Below are positions 7,503 through 13,542 of a DNA stretch of 14,172 bases, piece after piece. Where the stretch lies: the NCBI GenBank assembly GCA_964539235.1, contig CAZIIK010000056.1:1-14172 (forward strand), in the 5' to 3' direction. Numbering within the stretch: the stretch's first letter is position 1; the number at the start of each line of letters is the position of its first letter. The DNA comes from CAZIIK01 sp964539235. GTDB lineage: Bacteria > Pseudomonadota > Gammaproteobacteria > Francisellales > CACEW01. The notes below the pieces were generated by a model, which was not told the DNA's origin, ran no database searches, and was given only the letters and a program-made list of their open reading frames with translations. Position numbers and translations under genes: made by a program.

Positions 7503-8525
7503 ATGGTACAGGATCTTCTAGGACGACATTTACTCACTTTATTGGATTACACACCCTCTGAAATCTTATCTTTACTGCAACTCGCCGCCCAACTTAAGGC
7601 TGAAAAGGCAGCAGGGCATTTTACAGAACGACTGCGTCATAAAAACATCGCGCTCTTGTTTGAAAAAACCTCCACGCGCACACGTTGTGCATTTGAAGTG
7701 GCGGCTTATGACGAAGGCGCACGAGTGACCTTTCTAAGCAACAGTCAGATGGGCAAAAAAGAGTCGATCGAAGATACTGCCAAGGTATTGGGGCGTTATT
7801 ACGACGGCATCGAGTTTCGCGGCTTTGAACAAACTACAGTTGAACGACTGGCGCAACATGCTGGGGTTCCCGTGTGGAATGGTCTAACCGACCTATATCA
7901 CCCAACGCAAATTTTGGCGGATTTTCTCACCATACAAGAACACTTGGATAAACCCTTAGATCAAATCAAGCTGGTCTACGTCGGCGATTTACGTAATAAC
8001 GTCGCCCATTCACTGATGATCGGCGCTGCTAAGTTAGGCATGCAGTACGCGGGGTTAGGCCCTAAAGCGTTATTTGCAAGCCCTGAAGTGTTAGCCAATG
8101 TCCACGATGTCTGCCCACAAGCCAATATCACGCTGACGGAAGACCATGACACCGCCTTACAAAATGCCGATGTGATCTACACCGATGTTTGGGTTTCAAT
8201 GGGCGAAGAAAACCAATTTGAAACCCGGATCAAACAGCTAAAGCCTTACCAAGTAACCTTGGATATGCTGAAATGCACCGGTAATGCTGACACACTGTTT
8301 ATGCATTGCCTACCCGCCAATCACGATATGCAAACGGAAGTCGGAAAAATGGTTGCCAGAACCTATGGCCTGAACGAAATGGAAGTGACGGATAAAGCAT
8401 TCCGCAGTGCGCACTCTGTTGTCTTTGATCAAGCTGAAAACCGCACGCATACCATCAAGGCGGTCATGATAGCGACACTGGGTGACTCGGATAAACTTAC
8501 TTGCTGGCCACCGTCAAAGGGTTAA
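7503..8525 (+). CDS. argF: Ornithine carbamoyltransferase
   Basis: This cytoplasmic transferase interconverts ornithine plus carbamoyl phosphate with citrulline plus phosphate. The 340-residue form has the carbamoyl-phosphate signature FEKTSTRTRCAFEVAAYD (53-70, STRTR 57-61), HPTQILAD (133-140), YVGDLRNNVAHS (159-170), the ornithine-binding DVWVSMGEE (228-236), MHCLPANHD (267-275) and FDQAENRTHTIKAVMIATL (308-326). I chose the ATG at 7503 because RHLLTLLDYTP then falls at residues 8-18, as in E. coli ArgF; an ATG at 7458 would add 15 unmatched residues. Neither has a strong ribosome binding site. A 13-residue C-terminal tail after ATLG is extra relative to E. coli. Both anabolic (ArgF) and catabolic (ArcB) enzymes share these motifs. 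With no other arginine or arc genes in the window, the direction cannot be decided, so the symbol is provisional. Confidence 0.92.
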   Translation: MVQDLLGRHLLTLLDYTPSEILSLLQLAAQLKAEKAAGHFTERLRHKNIALLFEKTSTRTRCAFEVAAYDEGARVTFLSNSQMGKKESIEDTAKVLGRYYDGIEFRGFEQTTVERLAQHAGVPVWNGLTDLYHPTQILADFLTIQEHLDKPLDQIKLVYVGDLRNNVAHSLMIGAAKLGMQYAGLGPKALFASPEVLANVHDVCPQANITLTEDHDTALQNADVIYTDVWVSMGEENQFETRIKQLKPYQVTLDMLKCTGNADTLFMHCLPANHDMQTEVGKMVARTYGLNEMEVTDKAFRSAHSVVFDQAENRTHTIKAVMIATLGDSDKLTCWPPSKG

Positions 8526-8612
8526 CGCGGGCATAAGCAACCTACCATTTTGCAAAAAACGCATTGTAAAGGAAATATTTCAATGACGGCACTCTCGGCA
8601 TAGGCGTCGGGC

Positions 8613-9173
8613 TTATGATTTTCGGTCTTCGATTAAATGGCTGCTGAGTGTAGCTAGGTCTTCATATACCGCCACCGTGGTCTCAAGTTCGGAATGTTTA
8701 GCCAATGTTCTTTGACCTTTACCTGTTTTGACCAACACAAAATCACATGCAGCACGCTCAGCAGCCTGAAAATCTGTGTAGCTATCACCGACAAACAACG
8801 TTTCTGCTGCCATACATTGCAGTTTTTCCATACTCTCTAGCAACATGCCGGGATTTGGTTTTCGGCGCGGTGAGTTCGAGTCAGGCCCTTCAAGACAATA
8901 GCGGACATCCGCTAAGTGTGAGCCGACAGAAGCAAGCAAATGTTGCATTTTGGCATGTATATCTTCCAAAGCCTGCTGGGTAAAGATTCCGCGCGCCACA
9001 CCGGCCTGATTGCTGGCCACGGCTACTAAAAAACCAGCCTGGCATAATTGGTGAATAGCCGCCAAGCTGCCGGCAATAGGTTGCCATTCACCTGCTGATT
9101 TAATGTAGTCATCCGAGTCATGGTTAATGACACCATCTCGGTCCAAAATAATGAGTCGATAGGGCTTAGACAC
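8613..9173 (-). CDS. gmhB: GmhB-like HAD phosphatase (heptose bisphosphate phosphatase)
   Basis: GmhB removes the C7 phosphate from D-glycero-D-manno-heptose 1,7-bisphosphate in the cytoplasm, a step in ADP-heptose and LPS core synthesis. The 186-residue protein has the HAD motifs: LIILDRDGVIN (7-17; Asp11 nucleophile, Asp13 acid/base), VASNQAGVARG (52-62; Ser54), RRKPNPGM (103-110; Lys105) and VGDSYTDFQAA (128-138; Asp130). DYIKSAGEWQPIAGSLAAI (22-40) is typical of GmhB. The frame is open upstream to 9689, but homology starts just after the GTG at 9173, which has GGA 7 bases upstream, and the upstream stretch contains terminator hairpins. I therefore start at GTG; a second GTG at 9185 is possible. 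Oddity: the GmhB zinc loop, usually CPH...CDC before RKP, reads CLEGPDSNSPRRKP (93-106), so only one of four ligands (Cys93) is kept. Substrate specificity is therefore less certain. Confidence 0.82.
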   Translation of the reverse strand: MSKPYRLIILDRDGVINHDSDDYIKSAGEWQPIAGSLAAIHQLCQAGFLVAVASNQAGVARGIFTQQALEDIHAKMQHLLASVGSHLADVRYCLEGPDSNSPRRKPNPGMLLESMEKLQCMAAETLFVGDSYTDFQAAERAACDFVLVKTGKGQRTLAKHSELETTVAVYEDLATLSSHLIEDRKS

Positions 9174-9244
9174 GCGAACGTCCACGTTGTGTGTATCATG
9201 CGGATATTTGCTGAAAAAAAACTTGGGTTCAAGGTGCGTCAGCG

Positions 9245-9270
9245 AAAAAAAAGGCAGCCAAATGGCTGCC
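9245..9270 (-). terminator. Rho-independent terminator, minus strand
   Basis: GGCAGCCA (9253-9260) pairs perfectly with TGGCTGCC (9263-9270), giving a 7-8 bp GC-rich stem with a tiny loop. On the minus strand the stem is followed by eight Ts (plus-strand A-run 9245-9252), the classic intrinsic terminator form. On the plus strand the stem is followed by As, so it works in one direction. It lies upstream of gmhB, so it ends a separate minus-strand transcript or acts as a leader attenuator. Confidence 0.8.
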
Positions 9271-9371
9271 AAAAAGGAGGAGTATAAAAAGAAAACCTGG
9301 AAAATTCCGTCTTCCCTACTGCGGTATGGCAGTCTAATCTTTCGAGTACTAAACCAGCCAGTCCGTGCTGG
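9245..9371 (-). ncRNA. Candidate small RNA with anti-Shine-Dalgarno stretch
   Basis: This minus-strand segment ends at a strong terminator (9245-9270) and contains further short hairpins: CCAGC/GCTGG (9354-9371), ACTGC/GCAGT with a CATACC loop (9318-9333) and GGAA/TTCC (9299-9315). Between the last of these and the terminator is CTCCTCCTTTTT (9282-9271), complementary to ribosome binding sites and apparently unpaired. A consensus -35 TTGACA lies upstream at 9400-9395, but the -10 is poor (GACATA at 9377-9372), so the 5' end is uncertain and hairpin 1 may fall outside. No known RNA family is recognised; 6S, tmRNA, RNase P and SRP signatures are absent. The alternative is a long gmhB leader with an attenuator. 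Confidence 0.4.
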
Positions 9372-9398
9372 TATGTCTTTGTGCTTGATTATTATGTC

Positions 9399-9428
9399 AA
9401 AAAAAACCCAATATAAACAGGGGGTTTT
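9399..9428 (-). terminator. Weaker terminator-like hairpin, minus strand
   Basis: AAAACCC (9403-9409) pairs with GGGTTTT (9422-9428) around a 12-base loop. On the minus strand the 3' arm runs into an eight-T tract (9406-9399). The stem is AT-rich and the loop is large, so it is weaker than the one at 9245-9270. It would shield the small-RNA/gmhB region from transcription running back through the ydiJ promoter region. The same hairpin read on plus has only four Ts. Confidence 0.4.
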
Positions 9429-9519
9429 CTCGTATTTTTGTAAGAGAATGTCTAGAGCCTCTCTAAAAGACTGTATCGGGCCCCAGGGTAGTTCGCTGGT
9501 GCTAAACCCAAACAGGGTC

Positions 9520-9548
9520 TTGAACCAGGATCCTGATTCACGTATTTT
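9520..9548 (+). promoter_or_regulatory. Candidate sigma-70 promoter of ydiJ
   Basis: TTGAAC (9520-9525) and TATTTT (9543-9548), four of six matches each, are separated by exactly 17 bases. A start near 9555 gives a leader of about 26 bases to the ydiJ ATG at 9581. The spacer is filled by a palindrome (9521-9540), the usual arrangement of a repressed promoter. Confidence 0.4.
9521..9540. promoter_or_regulatory. Near-perfect 20-base palindrome, probable operator of ydiJ
   Basis: TGAACCAGGATCCTGATTCA is symmetric at 18 of 20 positions: the core CAGGATCCTG is a perfect 10-base palindrome and the outer TGAA/TTCA arms match; only the 9525/9536 pair fails. It overlaps the end of the -35 and most of the spacer of the ydiJ promoter candidate. 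No T-run follows on either strand, so a terminator is unlikely. The cognate regulator is unknown; a metabolite-responsive repressor would fit YdiJ. Confidence 0.5.
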
Positions 9549-9580
9549 CCTCCCTGAAAAACTTTGCTGACACCCAAGAT

Positions 9581-12538
9581 ATGCTACCCAAACTCCCCTG
9601 TGCTGATCCGCAAAAACCTGAATATTACCAATACCTGCAGGCATTATCTGCGACAAGTTTTCAAGGTGATATTTGTACAGACTTAGCAAGCCGTTTGCTG
9701 ATGGCCACAGATAACAGTATTTATCAAATCATTCCTGAGGCTGTGTTGTACCCGAAAAGTTCTAGTGATATTCAATGCGCTCTGTCATTGGCACAACAAG
9801 CTGGGTTTAAAGACATTCGTTTTTCACCACGCGGTGGTGGTACGGGAACCAATGGTCAGTCTTTAACGCCAGGCATTATGATCGATTGCAGTCGTTATAT
9901 GCACCACATTATAGAAGTTAATACGGTTGAAAACTGGGTACGCGTGCAGCCAGGTGTGGTCTTGGATCAACTCAAAGAAGAGCTGGCAGAAGAAAGCTTA
10001 TTTTTTGCCCCCAGCTTGTCGCCGGGTAACCGTGCAACACTAGGGGGCATGTTTAATACCGATGCCTGTGGTTTGGGTTCTTGTCGTCATGGCCGCACCA
10101 GCCAGCATGTCTTAGCTGTGAGCTGCATATTAAGCGATGGCACTGCATGGCATTCATTACCAATCACAAAAACACGTCTTGAGCAATGTAAAACCATTCC
10201 CGGTATTGTTGGCGATATTCATCAAACGGTAGATGAAACGGTCACCACCCATAAAGCACTCATCCAACAACAATTTCCGCAACTGCCACGTCATATGACC
10301 GGCTATAACCTTGCTAAAGTCTATGATGATAAGGGGGAAAATTTTTCTTTAAATTACTTACTATCGGGCTCAGAAGGCACATTGGCCTTTATCACTGAAC
10401 TAAAACTGAGCATTATTCCAAAACCAAAGAAGCAAGTTCTATTTGCGATTAAGTACGCCAGCTTTGATGATGCGTTACGCGCAGCTCGGGACCTACTTCC
10501 AACCCAACCTACAGCGATTGAAACGATCGACGATAAAATTTGGCGCTCAGCAAAATCAGACGAAATCTATTATTCAATCCAACCTATGTTGGACCCGGAT
10601 AAAAATGACACACAGACTCAAGCAATTAACTTTGTGCAATTTTCTACCGATGAAACCTCTGATCATGAATCATCCATTGAAGCATTGAAAAAGACCTTAG
10701 AAGGTCAGCTGAATACCCACACTATCGTGGGATATTACGAAGCCAGTGATGCAAATGAGATCAAAACATTATGGAATTTACGAAAAAAAAGCGTTGGAAT
10801 CCTGGCTGCCTGTAAAGAAGGCGCTAACCAACGACAGCAATTGCCCTTTGTCGAAGACACAGCAGTCCCTCCAGAAAACCTGGCAGACTATATTGCGGAA
10901 TTCCGCGCATTACTGGAATCTTTCGGCTTATCATATGGGATGTTTGGCCATGTCGATGCCGGTTGTTTACACGTAAGACCCGCGCTTGATATGACGCTAG
11001 AAGCTGAAAGAAATCTTGTCCCAGTCATCACGCAAAAGGTTAACGCATTGGTTAAAAAATATGGTGGTGTACTGTGGGCAGAACATGGCCGCGGCTTTCG
11101 AACCACGTATACCGAAGATTATTTTGGTCCAACTTTGTTCCATGCACTGCGCCAGATTAAGACGGCATTTGACCCACAAGACAAACTCAATCCCGGAAAA
11201 ATAGCCACCTCATTAGAAAATCATGTTCAACCAGTTGAAGTCGTCAGCCCAACCCGTGGAGAGCGAGATCAACATATTCCACTGCCAGTACGCCAACAGT
11301 TTGATAACCTCATGCGCTGCAATGGCAATGGTCAATGTTTTGACTATCAAGTTGACCATGTTATGTGTCCTTCTGCCAAGGTGACTCGTAACCGCATTCA
11401 CTCACCGAAAGGCCGCGCCACGGTATTTCGCGAATGGCTCAAACGCATTGCAGCAACCGAATATGCCCTGGACAGTCAAAACTTAGTTGAACCCGGCCGA
11501 AAAGCTCAAGACCCAACTGACTTTTCCAGTGAGGTTTACGACGCTATGTCTGGCTGCTTAGGTTGCAAAGCCTGCGCCAGCAGTTGTCCGGTCAATATTG
11601 ATATCCCGCACATCAAAGCGCAATTTTTGGCGCATTACCATACACGTTATCGACGGCCCTTGCGTGATCATTTCATCAAATACTCAGAACAATTCTCTTA
11701 TCATTTAAGTATGAAACCTGCATGGCTGCGCCTGCTATTTCAAAATAAACTGTCTGATTTTGTCTTGGCAAAATTTGGGCTTGTTGACTTGCCTCGGGTT
11801 AAAAGCAATGCCCTAAAAAACATCTGTTCTCAACCATTGAGCCCATCTAATGCAGCTAAAACGGTAGGCATTATTCCAGATGTAACCAGTTGTTATGATC
11901 CACAAGTTTTAATTGACACCCATCAGCTTTTGTCTCAGCTGGGTTTTGAAGTATACGCAATACCATTTCATTCCAGCGGAAAACCAACTCATGCCAAAGG
12001 ATTTTTGGGGGATTTCGAAAAAATTGCGCAATACAACCAGGCTCAATTTCAAACGTTTATTGAGCAAGATATACCGTTAATTGCAATTGAACCCAGTATT
12101 GCACTGTGCTTTCGCGATGAGTACGCCAAAATATTAAAACATCCACCTAGGGTTCATCTACTACAAGAGTGGTTGGCTAAGCAACTTCCGAAACCGCCTA
12201 AAAAAGCGCCTAAAGACTATAAAACCTATCGATTATTTGGTCATTGTTCCGAGCGCGCGTTATTGCTCAACAGCGGTGATTTATGGCAAAGCATTTTTTC
12301 TGCTTTTGGCTTAAAGCTGGAAGTTATAACCGTTGGCTGCTGTGGCATGGCTGGAATCTACGGGCATGAGATCGAACACCAAGCTGAATCAAAAGCGTTA
12401 TTTCAAGCCAGCTGGCAAGCTAAATTGAATGAAGCTGATAGTTTAGCGACCGGTTTTTCCTGTCGCTGCCAGGCAAAGCGTTTGGCACACATGGAATTGG
12501 CACACCCTGTTAGTGTTTTAGCTAGAACCTGTCGTTAA
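9581..12538 (+). CDS. ydiJ: YdiJ-type D-2-hydroxyacid (2-hydroxyglutarate) dehydrogenase, FAD/Fe-S
   Basis: The 985-residue protein matches E. coli YdiJ (about 1018 residues) along its length. An FAD-binding PCMH domain spans about 46-275 (FSPRGGGTGTNGQSL 81-95; SPGNRATLGGMFNTDACGLGS 147-167; GSEGTLAFITE 263-273). A FAD-linked oxidase C-terminal domain covers about 280-545 (YGMFGHVDAGCLHVRPALD 452-470; WAEHGRGFR 499-507; FDPQDKLNPGKI 530-541). The Fe-S region follows: CNGNGQCF (580-587) with MCPS (595-598), and the four-Cys motif CLGCKACASSCP (659-670). The C-terminal cysteine-rich domain shows GHCSERALL (887-895), VGCCGMAGIYGHE (918-930) and SCRCQAKR (960-967). It probably oxidises D-2-hydroxyglutarate or related hydroxyacids and passes electrons to the respiratory chain; the E. 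coli protein has been linked to 2-hydroxyglutarate. It stands alone on +, with its own promoter and operator candidates; the ribosome binding site is weak. Confidence 0.93.
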   Translation: MLPKLPCADPQKPEYYQYLQALSATSFQGDICTDLASRLLMATDNSIYQIIPEAVLYPKSSSDIQCALSLAQQAGFKDIRFSPRGGGTGTNGQSLTPGIMIDCSRYMHHIIEVNTVENWVRVQPGVVLDQLKEELAEESLFFAPSLSPGNRATLGGMFNTDACGLGSCRHGRTSQHVLAVSCILSDGTAWHSLPITKTRLEQCKTIPGIVGDIHQTVDETVTTHKALIQQQFPQLPRHMTGYNLAKVYDDKGENFSLNYLLSGSEGTLAFITELKLSIIPKPKKQVLFAIKYASFDDALRAARDLLPTQPTAIETIDDKIWRSAKSDEIYYSIQPMLDPDKNDTQTQAINFVQFSTDETSDHESSIEALKKTLEGQLNTHTIVGYYEASDANEIKTLWNLRKKSVGILAACKEGANQRQQLPFVEDTAVPPENLADYIAEFRALLESFGLSYGMFGHVDAGCLHVRPALDMTLEAERNLVPVITQKVNALVKKYGGVLWAEHGRGFRTTYTEDYFGPTLFHALRQIKTAFDPQDKLNPGKIATSLENHVQPVEVVSPTRGERDQHIPLPVRQQFDNLMRCNGNGQCFDYQVDHVMCPSAKVTRNRIHSPKGRATVFREWLKRIAATEYALDSQNLVEPGRKAQDPTDFSSEVYDAMSGCLGCKACASSCPVNIDIPHIKAQFLAHYHTRYRRPLRDHFIKYSEQFSYHLSMKPAWLRLLFQNKLSDFVLAKFGLVDLPRVKSNALKNICSQPLSPSNAAKTVGIIPDVTSCYDPQVLIDTHQLLSQLGFEVYAIPFHSSGKPTHAKGFLGDFEKIAQYNQAQFQTFIEQDIPLIAIEPSIALCFRDEYAKILKHPPRVHLLQEWLAKQLPKPPKKAPKDYKTYRLFGHCSERALLLNSGDLWQSIFSAFGLKLEVITVGCCGMAGIYGHEIEHQAESKALFQASWQAKLNEADSLATGFSCRCQAKRLAHMELAHPVSVLARTCR

Positions 12539-12581
12539 ATTGCTTACCTGTAGCGAAAAAGGTGAAAATTTAGAACATATG

Positions 12582-12631
12582 AATTCAAATTTGCGTCGAA
12601 CTGCATGGACTATTGGGCAATAATTTGAATT
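12582..12631. repeat. 10-bp inverted repeat downstream of ydiJ
   Basis: AATTCAAATT (12582-12591) and AATTTGAATT (12622-12631) are perfect complements separated by 30 bases. The arms are pure AT except for one pair, so as a terminator it would be weak; no T-run follows. A second small hairpin, AGAGTC/GACTCT (12666-12671, 12683-12688), lies further on. The stretch 12539-12694 otherwise has no coding frame of note and no recognisable RNA gene. It could be the ydiJ 3' untranslated region or decayed mobile DNA. Confidence 0.45.
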
Positions 12632-12694
12632 TATTTAGGCAAATTCAACGTCTTCTGCAGGCAGGAGAGTCACTTGACGACAGACTCTAATTAT

Positions 12695-12883
12695 AAAGAC
12701 TTTTGCATAACTTCAGTAGCAGATGAAATTCAAGGCGAAATCTGATGAGAAAAGCCTGCCCAGGACCACGATCCTGGGCCGATCATAGATGAACTATTTG
12801 AGGTCCCCGCTTTCGTGAGGACAAGCTTTGAAGAAGATTTTAACGATGAAGTTCGCTGCTAATGAGGTTATGCAACGGTCTTT
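12695..12883. mobile_element. 189-bp MITE-like element with long imperfect terminal inverted repeats
   Basis: The outer ends AAAGACTTTTGCATAAC (12695-12711) and, reading inward on minus, AAAGACCGTTGCATAAC (12883-12867) agree at 15 of 17 positions. Similarity continues to about 38 bases with one gap (TCA, TAGCAG, GAA, TTCA blocks shared). The middle has a perfect 8-bp hairpin GCCCAGGA-CCACGA-TCCTGGGC (12758-12779). No transposase is encoded; the only open stretch is about 37 codons without a start (ends in ...SFEEDFNDEVRC, stop near 12860). TTGCATAAC-type ends resemble those of some IS5-family elements, an assignment from memory. A target-site duplication is not evident. The right end touches the coq7 stop codon. 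Confidence 0.65.
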
Positions 12884-13536
12884 CAGATATAGAAAGCCAA
12901 ACTGGTCATCACTTTAGACTGACATTTCATCAGGCAACGCATCCATTTTGGCAGTGCTTGACCACCTGAGCTTTGTGCTGCCATGGCATGCTCAGCTTCA
13001 TCGATTTTCATTTGCTCTAAGATAGCCCGACTCTTCATATCTCGTTCAGAAATGCGCGCTAAATGATGGTCTAAATGGGCTTCCACTTGATTTTCGGTCT
13101 CAATCACAAAGCCTAGACTCCAACGGTCGCCTGGCAGGCCTGATAGAACGCCCAACTTAAACGAAGCGCCATACCAAAATACATTTAAATAGCTGGTATG
13201 CGTCTGCAAATCATCTAAACGCTGCTGGCACCAATTCAAATGGTCATTCTCTTCTCGTGCGGCTGACAATAAATGTTGCCTAAGTTGAGGCTGTTTAGCG
13301 GTTAGTGCTTGTCCCCGGTAAAGCGCTTGCGCACAAATTTCACCGGTATGGTTCACCCGTATACACCCCGTACTGACTTGGCGCTCACTGGTTGATAGCT
13401 CATGCTCAGCTTCTGTATTAGCCGGAGAAGGTCTAACCGCAGGTTCGTGTGCTTTGCACACCGTTTTGAGCGCGTGGTCTGCTTCGATCAAAAGCGCATC
13501 CAGCCAGGAAATTTTTCGATCAAGCAGCGCAGGCAT
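12883..13536 (-). CDS. coq7: 2-polyprenyl-3-methyl-6-methoxy-1,4-benzoquinone monooxygenase Coq7
   Basis: Coq7 is the di-iron hydroxylase that makes the last ring hydroxylation in ubiquinone synthesis, bound to the inner face of the membrane. The 217-residue protein, of usual bacterial length, shows all di-iron ligand motifs: RVNHTGE (60-66, Glu66), EENDH (95-99, Glu96 and His99), TENQVEAHL (147-155, Glu152) and IDEAEH (178-183, Glu180 and His183). Hydrophobic VFWYGASFKLGVLSGLPGD (119-137) is the expected membrane-associated helix. The ATG at 13536 lies only 6 bases after the rpoD stop, and its weak ribosome binding site (AGAGAAG) sits within the rpoD 3' end, so it is probably co-transcribed with rpoD. 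Its TGA stop shares its last base with the terminal repeat of the adjacent MITE-like element; the C-terminus still looks complete. Confidence 0.94.
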   Translation of the reverse strand: MPALLDRKISWLDALLIEADHALKTVCKAHEPAVRPSPANTEAEHELSTSERQVSTGCIRVNHTGEICAQALYRGQALTAKQPQLRQHLLSAAREENDHLNWCQQRLDDLQTHTSYLNVFWYGASFKLGVLSGLPGDRWSLGFVIETENQVEAHLDHHLARISERDMKSRAILEQMKIDEAEHAMAAQSSGGQALPKWMRCLMKCQSKVMTSLAFYI

Positions 13537-13542
13537 GGGGCT

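Noticed and set aside
8557..8603. Six-codon frame (MTALSA) with an AAGGA ribosome binding site after ornithine carbamoyltransferase
   Set aside because: It is too short to support, with no attenuator structure or downstream gene in the same direction.
9384..9400. Second FNR-like palindrome (TTGA...TCAA) near the small RNA candidate
   Set aside because: The half-site spacing is two bases too long for an FNR/Anr site.
9187..9570. Plus-strand open frame of 127 codons before ydiJ
   Set aside because: No ribosome binding site, no recognisable domain, and it overlaps the hairpins and promoter palindrome. The AAAAAGGAGGAG at 9271-9282 has no start codon at a suitable distance.
9428..9580. Possible known structured RNA (6S, tmRNA, RNase P, SRP) on the minus strand
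   Set aside because: A GGGAGGAAAATACG stretch faintly recalls RNase P RNA, but none of the conserved elements of these RNAs could be found.
9174..9689. N-terminal extension of 172 codons in frame with gmhB on the minus strand
   Set aside because: The frame is open, but the translation resembles no protein. It runs across two terminator-like hairpins and antisense to the start of ydiJ, and GmhB homology begins right after the GTG at 9173.
12740..12862. Short reading frame inside the MITE-like element (...PIIDELFEVPAFVRTSFEEDF...)
   Set aside because: It has no start codon after two upstream stops and no family resemblance, so it is more likely residue of a former transposon end than a gene.
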